A program made the position numbers and the translations under genes. Source: Allorhizobium undicola ORS 992 = ATCC 700741 (GTDB taxonomy: Bacteria; Pseudomonadota; Alphaproteobacteria; Rhizobiales; Rhizobiaceae). From it: 64,000 nt of DNA. Below the pieces are notes generated by a model that made no database searches, was not told where the DNA came from, and was given only the letters and a program-made list of their open reading frames with translations. The first letter of the stretch is position 1, and each line of letters begins with the position of its first letter. Shown here one piece after another: positions 15,481-23,066 of the stretch. The stretch spans positions 62,001 through 126,000 of the forward strand of contig NZ_JHXQ01000001.1 in assembly GCF_000621665.1 (NCBI RefSeq), read 5' to 3'.

Positions 15481-15966
15481 GAAGGGGCGAGAAAAACCGG
15501 GCCAGAATGGCGGCGACCCGTCGAATGGCGGGCCGCGGAAAATAACTTGGCGGAAGATAACTTACTTGTCGTTGGCGGGCTGCGGTGCGGCCATGCGCAT
15601 CTGGCGCCATTCCGCTTCCAGCCGCTCGACGATGTGGCTGGGAATGGTCTGGCTGGGAACAGTCTGGCTTGCCTGGGCGGGCGTCTTCACTTGTGCAGAG
15701 CTCTTGGCGTCCATCTCATCTTTCCTTCTGGTCCCCGGTGCCGTCATGGCACTGGTTTGGCAGTGATTGCGCAGGCTTCAGCCGCGCTTGCTGATCGCCG
15801 CCCTTAACCTGCGGCGAGGACAAAAGTTCCATAGGCTTAAGCAATTGTAAAGTTAACGGCGCAGGCCATTAAACGATTTAAAATAGTTTAAACGATTAGA
15901 TTTCCACATTTTGTTCGGCGCGAAGCCGCAAGTTTGACGTTAACCCTAAGGATTGGGGGGGTGTCC
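15481..15966. other. Gap between terL and the endolysin gene
   Basis: Carries a possible minus-strand small gene (15562-15714) and an AT-rich 15800-15945 segment with repeated TTAA boxes (starts 15837, 15853, 15869: 16-base period; also 15878, 15888, 15939) and two TTAAACGATT direct repeats (15869, 15888). This could be a separate promoter for the endolysin and morphogenesis genes. Confidence 0.4.
15562..15714 (-). CDS. Possible small protein opposite to the GTA cluster
   Basis: 50 residues from an ATG preceded by AAGGA; a start 11 codons upstream is also open. Thr/Ser/Gln/Pro-rich N-terminus and a helical C-terminal part (HIVERLEAEWRQMRMAA). No family recognised. It is the only candidate gene reading against the cluster, so it may instead be chance coding in a regulatory gap. 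Confidence 0.3.
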   Translation of the reverse strand: MDAKSSAQVKTPAQASQTVPSQTIPSHIVERLEAEWRQMRMAAPQPANDK

Positions 15967-16578
15967 ATGAATGACATGGTGTCGAGGCGATTGTTTAACC
16001 ATCTTCGGGCTGCCCTGTTTGGCGGCAGGCTCACGCAGGGGCAGGTGGACGGGGTGAATGCGATTCTGCGCGGCTGGCGCCAGCATGGGCAAGGCGGCAA
16101 TCCCGACCAGCTTGCCTATGTGCTGGCCACGGCCGTTCATGAGACGGCAGGCAGGCTTGCCCCGGTGCGCGAAACCCTGGCCGAAAGCGATGCCGAGGCC
16201 GTGGCGCGGCTGGAGGCGGCCTATGGCGCGGGACGCCTGCCGCAGGTGTCGCAACCCTATTGGCGCCCTGACGAAGAGGGGAAAAGCTGGTTTGGCCGGG
16301 GCTTCGTGCAACTGACCTTTCGCTGCAATTACGAGCGCATGGGCGAGGCGCTTGGTCTCGATCTGGTGGCCGATCCCGATCTGGCGCTGAAGCCTGAGGT
16401 GGCGGCGGACGCCCTGGTGGCGGGAATGCGGCAGGGGCTTTTTACCGGCCGCAGGCTGGATGAGTTTCTACAGGGCGAGCGGCAGGACTGGGTGGGGGCA
16501 AGGCGCATCGTCAACGGGCTCGACCGGGCCGAAAAGCTTGGCCTGCTGGCGCAGACCATTCGGGAAGGACTTTCGTGA
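15967..16578 (+). CDS. GH19-type endolysin (chitinase-like lysozyme) within GTA cluster
   Basis: 203 residues from the ATG at 15967, after a G-rich ribosome site. The fold signature of glycoside hydrolase 19 phage lysins is visible: ATAVHETAGRLAPVRE with the likely catalytic Glu in HET, then KSWFGRGFVQLTFRCNYERMG and DLVADPDLALKPEVAADALV. No signal peptide, so it needs a holin or lysis from within. Its stop overlaps the portal start (GTGATG), so it is translated with the morphogenesis genes. Role: degrade host peptidoglycan for release of particles, or local wall opening. Confidence 0.8.
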   Translation: MNDMVSRRLFNHLRAALFGGRLTQGQVDGVNAILRGWRQHGQGGNPDQLAYVLATAVHETAGRLAPVRETLAESDAEAVARLEAAYGAGRLPQVSQPYWRPDEEGKSWFGRGFVQLTFRCNYERMGEALGLDLVADPDLALKPEVAADALVAGMRQGLFTGRRLDEFLQGERQDWVGARRIVNGLDRAEKLGLLAQTIREGLS

Positions 16579-17750
16579 TGGGAAAAATGATGGATGTGAT
16601 GCGGTATTTCCGGCGTGGTTCCGCTCCGGAGCACGCCAAGTCCGCTTCCCGCCGTGGTGGCGGATTGGCGCTGTTGATGGATGCGGTGGCGGGCCGTGAT
16701 GCGGGCCGAAACTATGCCGGGCTGGCGCGGGCAGGGTTCATGGGCAATCCCGTGGCGCACCGGGCCGTGCGGCTGGTGGCGGAGGCCGCCGCCGCCGTGC
16801 CCTGGCTGCTTTATGCCAATGACCGCGAGGTGGAAGATCATGCCGCGCTGACGCTTCTGGCAAGGCCCAATCAGCGGGCGACGGGGGCGGATTTTCTGGA
16901 GGCGCTTTATGGCCATCTGGCGCTTTCTGGCAATGCCTATGTCGAGCCGCTGCGGCTTGGCGGGCGGCTGCGGGAGCTGCATCTTTTGCGGCCGGACCGG
17001 GTTGGCATTGTCGAGGGGCCGGATGGCTGGCCGGTGGCCTATGATTACCGGGCGGGCGGCGTTTCACGGCGCATCCCCGCCGAGGCCGAACCCCCGGCCA
17101 TTCTGCATTTGCGGCTTTTTCACCCGCTTTCCGATCATGACGGTTTTGCGCCGCTGGCGGCGGCGGCAGGCGCGCTCGACCTGCACAATGCCGCCCTGCG
17201 CTGGAACAAGGGGCTGCTGGACAATTCGGCCCGGCCCTCCGGTGCGCTGGTCTATCAGCCCAAGGAGGGTGGCAATCTCTCGCCCGATCAATATGAGCGG
17301 CTGAAGGACGAGCTGGAACAGGGCTATGCCGGGCCCATGCGGGCGGGCCGTCCGTTGTTGCTGGAAGGCGGGCTGGACTGGAAGGCCATGAGCCTTTCGC
17401 CGCGTGATCTCGATTTCATCGAGGCGCGCAACGGTGCGGCCCGCGACATTGCCCTTTCGCTGGGCGTGCCGCCCATGCTGCTGGGCATTCCCGGCGACAA
17501 TACCTATGCCAATTATCAGGAGGCCAACCGCGCGCTCTACCGGCTCACCGTGCTGCCGCTGGTGCGCCGCACCGCCCAAAGCCTCTCGCTTTTCCTCTCG
17601 CAGGACTATGGCGAGAGCCTGCGCCTTGCGCCCGATCTCGACCAGGTGGAAGGCCTTTCGCTGGAACGCGACGCGCTCTGGGCAAGGGTAGGGGCGGCTG
17701 ATTTCCTGAGCGACGAAGAGAAGCGGCAGGCGGTGGGCTATGACGGATAA
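16578..17750 (+). CDS. GTA portal protein (HK97 family, gp3)
   Basis: 390 residues from the ATG that overlaps the endolysin stop. Portal features: NPVAHRAVRLVAEAAAAVPW early, then HLALSGNAYVEPLR, LRPDRVGIV, LDNSARPSGALVY, and the conserved end DIALSLGVPPMLLGIPGDNTYANYQEA. It forms the dodecameric ring at the capsid vertex through which TerL packages DNA. Length is normal for GTA portals. Confidence 0.93.
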   Translation: MGKMMDVMRYFRRGSAPEHAKSASRRGGGLALLMDAVAGRDAGRNYAGLARAGFMGNPVAHRAVRLVAEAAAAVPWLLYANDREVEDHAALTLLARPNQRATGADFLEALYGHLALSGNAYVEPLRLGGRLRELHLLRPDRVGIVEGPDGWPVAYDYRAGGVSRRIPAEAEPPAILHLRLFHPLSDHDGFAPLAAAAGALDLHNAALRWNKGLLDNSARPSGALVYQPKEGGNLSPDQYERLKDELEQGYAGPMRAGRPLLLEGGLDWKAMSLSPRDLDFIEARNGAARDIALSLGVPPMLLGIPGDNTYANYQEANRALYRLTVLPLVRRTAQSLSLFLSQDYGESLRLAPDLDQVEGLSLERDALWARVGAADFLSDEEKRQAVGYDG

Positions 17751-17810
17751 GGCTTTTTTCTCAGAGAGATGGGCGGATGTGCGGACTCAATCTGTGACGG
17801 TGTGAAAGCC

Positions 17811-17909
17811 ATGGGTGAAGAGAACCCGCCAAGGGATTCTCCAAAATCAGCAATCTTGATTTCCAAAGGGCGCCGCAGGCGTCCTTTTTGTTTGTGGGGG
17901 CAGTTATGA
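17811..17909 (+). CDS. Possible 32-residue ORF overlapping the DUF6107 gene
   Basis: An ATG-initiated frame of 33 codons ends TTATGA, the last four bases forming the start of the next gene. No strong ribosome site is present, and the frame runs through a hairpin with a T-run (17865-17890). It may be a leader or a chance frame. Confidence 0.2.
   Translation: MGEENPPRDSPKSAILISKGRRRRPFCLWGQL
17865..17890 (+). terminator. Hairpin with T-run inside the GTA cluster
   Basis: AAAGGGCGCC GCA GGCGTCCTTT followed by TTG. It lies between the portal and DUF6107 genes on the coding strand and looks like an intrinsic terminator. If it works, downstream genes need antitermination or another promoter. Confidence 0.45.
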
Positions 17910-18220
17910 GCGATTTTGGCAGCGATCCGCATCTGTGGTCGGCGCGGATGACGGGGGCGATGGCGGGGGCGGCAATCTCGCTGGTCTACCTCCTGCCGCA
18001 AAGCCGGCGTGAGGCGGCCAGCCGCTTTGTGACCGGCGTGGTCTTCGGGCTGATTTTCGGCGGGCCGACCGGGCAGTGGCTGGGCATGAGGCTGGGCATT
18101 GCCGATCAACTTTCCAGCCAGGAAACAATGCTGGCGGGCGCCACCACCGCAAGCCTCATGGCGTGGTGGGCGCTGGGCGCGCTGACGCGCCTGGCCGCCC
18201 GCTTCGGGCGGGACAGATAA
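17906..18220 (+). CDS. DUF6107 small membrane protein of the GTA cluster
   Basis: 104 residues. Three hydrophobic segments at about 14-31, 41-58 and 74-95, with a basic C-terminus (RLAARFGRDR). Placed between portal and prohead protease, a position I associate with DUF6107 in rhizobial GTA clusters. Size and topology fit a class I holin, but no activity is established. Start ATG at 17906 after GGGGG. Confidence 0.65.
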   Translation: MSDFGSDPHLWSARMTGAMAGAAISLVYLLPQSRREAASRFVTGVVFGLIFGGPTGQWLGMRLGIADQLSSQETMLAGATTASLMAWWALGALTRLAARFGRDR

Positions 18221-18249
18221 TTCCAGCTTTCAAACAGAGGGAGAAAGCC

Positions 18250-18822
18250 ATGCACGCTTTTCGCGGGCCGATGACGCTCGTGCAGAAATTTTCCGGCCTG
18301 ACGCTGAAGGGCGTGGCCGAGGACGGCTCCTTTTCCGGCTATGCCAGCGTGTTCGGCGAGGTGGATCTGGGGCTGGACGTGATCGAGCGCGGGGCCTTTG
18401 CCAATTCGCTCAGGCTGCGGGGCGCATCCGGCATCAGGATGCTCTACCAGCACGATCCCGCCGAACCGATCGGCCGGTGGACGGCGCTGCGCGAGGACCA
18501 GCGCGGGCTTTATGTCGAAGGGCGCCTTTCGCCGGAGGTGGGCCGCGCCCGCGAAGTGCTGGCCCTGATGCGCGAAGGCGCGCTGGACGGGCTTTCCATC
18601 GGCTTCCAGACGGTCAAGGCGCGCAGCGAGGCCAAAAGCGGCGTGCGGCGCATTCTGGAGGCCGATCTTTGGGAAATCTCGGTCGTCACCTTTCCCATGG
18701 CGCCCTCGGCGCGGGTGTCCAATGTCAAGCATCAGCGGTTTTTCCGCGACCGGGAAACCGAGCTGGCCCGCGCCATGCGCCGCGCCGCCAAAGCCATGGC
18801 GGCGCGTTCCTTCAGAGCATAA
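18250..18822 (+). CDS. GTA prohead protease (HK97 family, gp4)
   Basis: 190 residues from the ATG at 18250 (GAGGGAG upstream). Serine protease of the HK97 prohead family: GYASVFGEVDLGLDVIERGAF at the N-terminus, His68 in LYQHD, Ser116 in DGLSIGF, and the typical VSVVTFPMxPSA-like strand EISVVTFPMAPSARV. It cleaves the scaffold part of the capsid protein during maturation. The last codon and stop are supplied by the adjoining palindromic repeat (AGCATAATC). Confidence 0.92.
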   Translation: MHAFRGPMTLVQKFSGLTLKGVAEDGSFSGYASVFGEVDLGLDVIERGAFANSLRLRGASGIRMLYQHDPAEPIGRWTALREDQRGLYVEGRLSPEVGRAREVLALMREGALDGLSIGFQTVKARSEAKSGVRRILEADLWEISVVTFPMAPSARVSNVKHQRFFRDRETELARAMRRAAKAMAARSFRA

Positions 18823-18915
18823 TCCGACCGGAGCGAAACGAGGATCGAAAAGATTATGCTTTAAAAACAGATAGTTAGAGAGATTGTCTCATTCAATCGG
18901 ATCGAAAAGCGCTCT
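18817..18915. repeat. Composite palindrome (ATCCGACCGGAGCGAA family) between protease and capsid genes
   Basis: AGCATAATC ... GATTATGCT outer arms surround CGGAGCGAAACGAGGATCG, followed by a second degenerate palindrome built on GAGCGC/GCGCTC-like arms. Same family as 4054-4242 and, inverted, 51296-51396. It supplies the protease stop codon and forms part of the capsid mRNA leader. Confidence 0.8.
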
Positions 18916-18946
18916 GACACTTCCACTCACCGCAAAGGAGTTATTC

Positions 18947-20191
18947 ATGACTGAAACCAACGTGACAGCACCCGAAATCAAGGCCGTGCCGGAAACCATG
19001 ACGGCGGCTTTCGACGACTTCATGGGCGCCTTCGAGGCCTTTCGCGAGGCCAATGACCGGCGGCTGGAGGAAATCGAGCAGAAGCTGACCGCCGATGTGG
19101 TCACGCGCGACAAGGTGGAGCGCATCAACCGGGCGCTGGACGACCAGTCCCGTGTCATCGACCAGCTGGCGCTGAAGAAGCTTCGCCCGCAACTGGGCGG
19201 GCGAAGCAGCATTGCCGATGCCGAGCGCAAGGCGGCCTTCGATGCCTATATTCGCCGGGGCGATGAAAGCGGCCTGCGCGATTTGCAGGCGAAATCCATG
19301 AGCAACAGCGCCGATGGCGAAGGCGGCTATCTGGTGCCGGACGAAACCGATGGCGAGATTGGCCGCAGGCTCTCGGCGGTTTCGCCCATTCGGGGGCTGG
19401 CAACGGTGCGGCAGGTTTCGGGCGCGGTGCTGAAAAAGCCCTTCGCACCCACCGGCATGGCTTCCGGCTGGGTGGCCGAAACGGCGGCGCGCCCGGAAAC
19501 GGCAACCCCGGACCTGACCGAGCTTTCCTTTCCCACCATGGAGCTTTACGCCATGCCGGCGGCCACCCAGAGCCTGCTGGACGATGCCGCCGTGGATGTG
19601 GAGGCCTGGATTGCCGCCGAGGTGGACATTGCCTTTGCCGAGCAGGAGGGCGCGGCCTTCGTTTCCGGCGATGGCGTGAACAAGCCCAAGGGCTTTCTGG
19701 CCTATGACCGGGTGGCGGACAGCAATTGGGCCTGGGGCCGGATCGGCTATCGGGCCACGGGGGCGGCAGGCGCCTTTGCCGCAAGCGGCCCTTCCGACGT
19801 GCTGATCGATACGATTTATGCGCTGAAGGCCGGACACCGCCAGAACGGCACCTTCGTGATGAACCGCAAGACGCAAGGGGAGATCCGCAAGTTCAAGGAT
19901 GGCGATGGCAACTATTTGTGGCTGCCGCCGCAGCGGGCGGGCGAAGCGGCCTCGCTCATGGGCTTTCCCGTGGCCGAAGCCGAGGACATGCCCGATATTG
20001 CCGCCGATGCGGCGGCCATCGCCTTCGGGGATTTCCGCGCCGGTTATCTGGTGGTGGACCGCATGGGCGTGCGGGTGCTGCGTGACCCCTATTCGGCCAA
20101 GCCTTACGTGCTGTTTTACACCACGCGCCGGGTTGGCGGCGGGGTGCAGAATTTCGAGGCGATCAAACTGGTGAAATTCGCCGCCTCCTGA
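18947..20191 (+). CDS. GTA major capsid protein (HK97 fold, gp5)
   Basis: 414 residues from the ATG at 18947, preceded by a strong AAAGGAG; the longer open frame upstream is repeat sequence. N-terminal coiled-coil scaffold (delta) domain to about residue 100, then the HK97 core starting GEGGYLVPDETDGEI; further marks are FAPTGMASGWVAE, LYAMPAATQSLLDDAAVDVE, FVSGDGVNKPKGFL and the C-terminal FGDFRAGYLVVDRMGVRVLRD. Cleavage by gp4 should remove the coiled coil. Confidence 0.94.
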   Translation: MTETNVTAPEIKAVPETMTAAFDDFMGAFEAFREANDRRLEEIEQKLTADVVTRDKVERINRALDDQSRVIDQLALKKLRPQLGGRSSIADAERKAAFDAYIRRGDESGLRDLQAKSMSNSADGEGGYLVPDETDGEIGRRLSAVSPIRGLATVRQVSGAVLKKPFAPTGMASGWVAETAARPETATPDLTELSFPTMELYAMPAATQSLLDDAAVDVEAWIAAEVDIAFAEQEGAAFVSGDGVNKPKGFLAYDRVADSNWAWGRIGYRATGAAGAFAASGPSDVLIDTIYALKAGHRQNGTFVMNRKTQGEIRKFKDGDGNYLWLPPQRAGEAASLMGFPVAEAEDMPDIAADAAAIAFGDFRAGYLVVDRMGVRVLRDPYSAKPYVLFYTTRRVGGGVQNFEAIKLVKFAAS

Positions 20192-20220
20192 GGCCGCATG
20201 GCCCGCCATTGCTGCATGAT

Positions 20221-20330
20221 GTTACAGCGCCGTGCGTTTTATCAAACGCACGAAGGACGCTGTAACACTTTAAATCTGCTGCATGATGTTCACCCTGAGC
20301 CGGAAACGGCTCAGGGAATGACGCAAGGAG
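20221..20330. repeat. Composite palindrome, two linked hairpins (RIME2-like)
   Basis: First hairpin: GTTACAGCG (20221) pairs with CGCTGTAAC (20258-20266), enclosing GTGCGTTT/AAACGCAC. Second hairpin: CCCTGAGCCG GAAA CGGCTCAGGG at about 20294-20317. Related to 13665-13755. It lies between the capsid and connector genes. Confidence 0.8.
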
Positions 20331-20382
20331 CGGCTGGCTGGCTGGCTGTGCTTCTTTCCAGAGACATTTCCCGGAGACGATC

Positions 20383-20952
20383 ATGACCTGTGTTGAACTC
20401 GCCGCGCCCGCGTCCGAGCCGGTTTCGCTTGCCGATGTCAAGGCGCATCTGAAGATCGACCATACCGATGAAGACGATCTGCTGAGCGGGCTGATCAGCG
20501 TTGCCCGCCGCCATGTGGAGGCCGAAACCGGGCTGACGACCATCAGCCGCCCCATGCGGCTCTACCTTGACGACTGGCCGCGCGACGAGGTGATTCAGAT
20601 TGCCAGCGGCCCCGTGCAAACCCTTGATGCGGTGACGGTTTATGACGAGACGGGCGTGCCCGTTCAAGTGTCGCTTGAAGATCACCTGCTGGATGGCGTG
20701 GCCCGTCCCGCCCGTCTGTGGCTGCGCGAACGGCCGCTGCCGGGGCGGGTGCTGAACGGCATCGAGATTGATTTCACCGCCGGGTTCGGCGAGGCCGCCG
20801 CCGACGTGCCCGATGGGTTGAAGCGGGCCATGCTGTTGCATGTGGCGGCCATGTTTGCCTGCCGGGGCGCGGTGACGCTGGCCGACCAGCCGGCGCTGGT
20901 GCCGCCCGGTTACGACCGGCTGATCGCCCCCTTTTGCCGGAGGCGGCTGTGA
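20383..20952 (+). CDS. GTA head-tail connector (gp6-like adaptor)
   Basis: 189 residues. N-terminal SLADVKAHLKIDHTDEDDLLSGLISVARRHVEAETG is the hallmark of the gp6/HK97 connector family, followed by a beta-rich central part and helical IDFTAGFGEAAADVPDGLKRAMLLHVAAMF. It assembles as a ring under the portal. The GTG start of the next gene overlaps its stop. Confidence 0.9.
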   Translation: MTCVELAAPASEPVSLADVKAHLKIDHTDEDDLLSGLISVARRHVEAETGLTTISRPMRLYLDDWPRDEVIQIASGPVQTLDAVTVYDETGVPVQVSLEDHLLDGVARPARLWLRERPLPGRVLNGIEIDFTAGFGEAAADVPDGLKRAMLLHVAAMFACRGAVTLADQPALVPPGYDRLIAPFCRRRL

Positions 20953-21287
20953 ACGGTTTTACCATTCCCGATCCCGGCGAGATGCAGGCGCGGCTTACCC
21001 TACAGGCGCTGCTGGAGGAGCCGGATGGACAGGGCGGGCTTCTGGGCAATTTTGCCGATGTGGCGCGGCTGTGGGGGCGCGTCGAGCTGAAGGCCGTGGC
21101 GCTTTCGGAACTGGCGGGGGCAGAGCGTGCCGTGACCACCTGTCACGTCACTGTCTATTACCGCGACGACCTTGCCGCCGGGCAAAGACTTTTATGGCGC
21201 GACAGGCAGCTTGCGATCCGCGCCGTGCTGGAGCCGGATGCAGCCCGCCGCTTTCTGCTGCTGGTCTGCGAGGAGGAAAGCCGATGA
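20949..21287 (+). CDS. GTA head closure protein (gp7, head-tail joining family)
   Basis: 112 residues from a GTG overlapping the upstream stop by four bases, with GGAGG 6 bases before. Head-tail joining (SPP1 gp16-like) pattern: MQARLTLQALLEEPDGQGG, then VARLWGRVELKAVALSELAGAER and YYRDDLAAGQRLLWRDRQLAIRAV. It closes the filled capsid below the connector ring. Confidence 0.85.
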   Translation: MNGFTIPDPGEMQARLTLQALLEEPDGQGGLLGNFADVARLWGRVELKAVALSELAGAERAVTTCHVTVYYRDDLAAGQRLLWRDRQLAIRAVLEPDAARRFLLLVCEEESR

Positions 21288-21421
21288 GCGAGGCGGTGAA
21301 CGCCACCATGCAGCAATTGAGCGATGCCCTGCGGCGCATGGTGAAGGACAAGGCAAGGCAGCAGGCGGCAAAGCGCATGGCCGAACGCGAGGAGGACAAG
21401 GATGAGCGCAGCGGTGAATGA
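21284..21421 (+). CDS. Small helical GTA-cluster protein (45 residues)
   Basis: Starts with ATGA overlapping the gp7 stop, ribosome site GAGGAGGAAAG, and ends inside the next gene (start 21402), so it is translated within the chain. Sequence: amphipathic helix ATMQQLSDALRRMVKDKARQQ, then a highly charged tail rich in Arg, Glu and Lys. No family recognised. Precise coupling on both sides argues that it is real. Confidence 0.65.
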   Translation: MSEAVNATMQQLSDALRRMVKDKARQQAAKRMAEREEDKDERSGE

Positions 21422-21800
21422 ATTGCTGGCCGCTGTTACCGCAAGGCTGGAGGCAGATGTTGCCCTTGTGGGCCTGATCGGCACGGGCCGGATTTGCGAC
21501 CGCCGCCTGCCGCGCGGGCGCGAACCCTATGTGATGCTGGGCGAGGTGGAATGCGAGGACATGTCCAGCGACGATGACGGGCTGATTGTCTGCCACCTGA
21601 CGCTGACGGCCTGGGCGGCGGAAGGCAGGCGGCAGGTGGAAGCCATTGCCGCCCGGATAAGGGCGGTGCTGGACGATGCAGCGCTCGTTCTGCCGACGGC
21701 GGTGGCGGTTTCGCTGCTGCATGAAAAAACCGCCAGCCGGCGCGAGGAGAAGAGCGCGCTTTACCGCGCCGACATTCAGTTTCGCAGCCTTCTTGCCTGA
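21402..21800 (+). CDS. GTA tail terminator (DUF3168, gp8)
   Basis: 132 residues, DUF3168: NELLAAVTARLEADVALVGLIGTGRICDRRLP, PYVMLGEVECEDMSSDDDG, then a C-terminal strand-helix with FRSLLA. Caps the tail tube at the head-proximal end. It overlaps the upstream small gene. Confidence 0.88.
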   Translation: MSAAVNELLAAVTARLEADVALVGLIGTGRICDRRLPRGREPYVMLGEVECEDMSSDDDGLIVCHLTLTAWAAEGRRQVEAIAARIRAVLDDAALVLPTAVAVSLLHEKTASRREEKSALYRADIQFRSLLA

Positions 21801-22027
21801 GGCAATCGCGCTCAAATCGATTGAGATATGAATAAATCAACTTTAAGTTGAATATTTTTCGAATTTATACACGTAAAGAGAGAATCAAGTTGAAACCTTC
21901 TCGCGTCAATAACAGACTGCGGTTTCCGGGGGCAGGGGACAGCGGCTGACCATCGCTCAGGTGGCGGTGATCAGCCGCAAGCTGCCGGAGCCATTATCAA
22001 GCAAGATATTCGAGATAGGAGTTTTCC
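21801..22027. other. AT-rich gap before the tail tube gene
   Basis: Contains an AT-rich block (about 21825-21880) with CAACTTTAAGTTG (palindrome CAACTTTAAGTTG) and TTTATACACG, which could serve as an internal promoter or hairpin. No coding sequence was recognised. Confidence 0.35.
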
Positions 22028-22438
22028 ATGGTTGTGCAGAAGGGCAAGGACCTGCTGCTGAAGATTGCAGATGGCGGCGTCTATGTGACGGTTGCGGGTT
22101 TGCGGTCGAAAAAGCTTTCTTTCAATGCCGAGACCGTCGATGTGACGGATGCCGACAGCGCCGGGCGCTGGCGCGAGCTGCTGGCGGGGGCGGGCGCGCA
22201 ACGCGCATCCGTTTCCGGGGCGGGGCTTTTCAAGGACCAGTCGTCCGATGCGCTGGTGCGGGCGGCGTTTTTTTCCGGGGCCATTTTGTCGTGGCAGGTA
22301 ATCATTCCGGCCTTTGGTACGGTCAGCGGGCCGTTCCAGGTGACGGCGCTGGATTATTCCGGCGACCATTCCGGCGAGCTGAAATTCGAAATCGCGCTGG
22401 AATCGGCTGGCGAACTCAGCTTCGGAGCGGCAGCATGA
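22028..22438 (+). CDS. GTA major tail tube protein (TP901-1 family, gp9)
   Basis: 136 residues: MVVQKGKDLLLKIADGGVYVTVAGLRSKKLSFN, then VDVTDADSAGRWRELLAGAGAQRASVSGAG and LDYSGDHSGELKFEIALESAGELSF, the pattern of the TP901-1/gp9 tube proteins. Polymerises around the tape measure. AGGAG precedes the ATG. Confidence 0.92.
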   Translation: MVVQKGKDLLLKIADGGVYVTVAGLRSKKLSFNAETVDVTDADSAGRWRELLAGAGAQRASVSGAGLFKDQSSDALVRAAFFSGAILSWQVIIPAFGTVSGPFQVTALDYSGDHSGELKFEIALESAGELSFGAAA

Positions 22439-22818
22439 CCATGACCCTTGCAGGACGTGCAAACCGGCGGCGCGGCGAAGTGGAGGCGGTGATCGACGGC
22501 GAAAGGCGCATTCTGTGCCTGACGCTGGGGGCGCTGGCCGAACTGGAAACCGCGTTTGCCGCGGAAAGCCTGGCGGCGCTTGCCACGCGCTTTTCTTCTG
22601 GGCGGCTGGGCAGCCGCGATCTCATCCGCATTCTGGCGGCGGGCTTGCGCGGGGGCGGCAACCGCTTTTCCGATGAAGATGTGGAGGACATGGTGGTGGA
22701 AGGCGGCGTCAGCGCCTGTGCGGCCATCGTGCGTGATCTTCTGATGCTGACCTTTGGCGTGGGCGACACGCCGGAGGCGGGGCCAAACCCTTGCGAGCCG
22801 CAACAGGCCAGGACGTGA
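22435..22818 (+). CDS. GTA gp10 family protein
   Basis: 127 residues, start overlapping the tail tube stop. GTA_gp10 signature: ANRRRGEVEAVIDGERRILCLTLGALAELE and LIRILAAGLRGGGNRFSDEDVEDMVVEGG. Likely a tail assembly chaperone paired with the next gene by analogy with gpG/gpT arrangements; the role is inferred. Confidence 0.88.
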   Translation: MTMTLAGRANRRRGEVEAVIDGERRILCLTLGALAELETAFAAESLAALATRFSSGRLGSRDLIRILAAGLRGGGNRFSDEDVEDMVVEGGVSACAAIVRDLLMLTFGVGDTPEAGPNPCEPQQART

Positions 22819-23009
22819 CATCGCCGCCGCCCCCCTTTCCCTGGGGGGCGGCAATGCATGTTGGCCTGTGCCTGTTGCGGCTTCCACCGGAGCTGTTCTG
22901 GCGGCTGAGCCCGCTGGAATTTGCCGCCATGAGCGGCACCTTGCAGCCCGCACCCGCTGCCTTCAGCCGCGCCGGATTGGACGCGCTGATGGCCGCCTTT
23001 CCCGACTGA
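22815..23009 (+). CDS. GTA tail assembly chaperone-like protein (TIGR02216 type)
   Basis: 64 residues from a GTG that overlaps the gp10 stop as GTGA; a TTG at 22791 is an alternative. FPWGAAMHVGLCLLRLPPELFWRLSPLEFAAMSG and the end DALMAAFPD match the rcc01693 (gp10.1) family. Probably binds the tape measure during tail assembly. Confidence 0.82.
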   Translation: MTSPPPPFPWGAAMHVGLCLLRLPPELFWRLSPLEFAAMSGTLQPAPAAFSRAGLDALMAAFPD

Positions 23010-23066
23010 CCGGCATGGCGGCGGCGGCCCGATTTTTCCGACAACCGAATATGAAAGAGGCAATTC

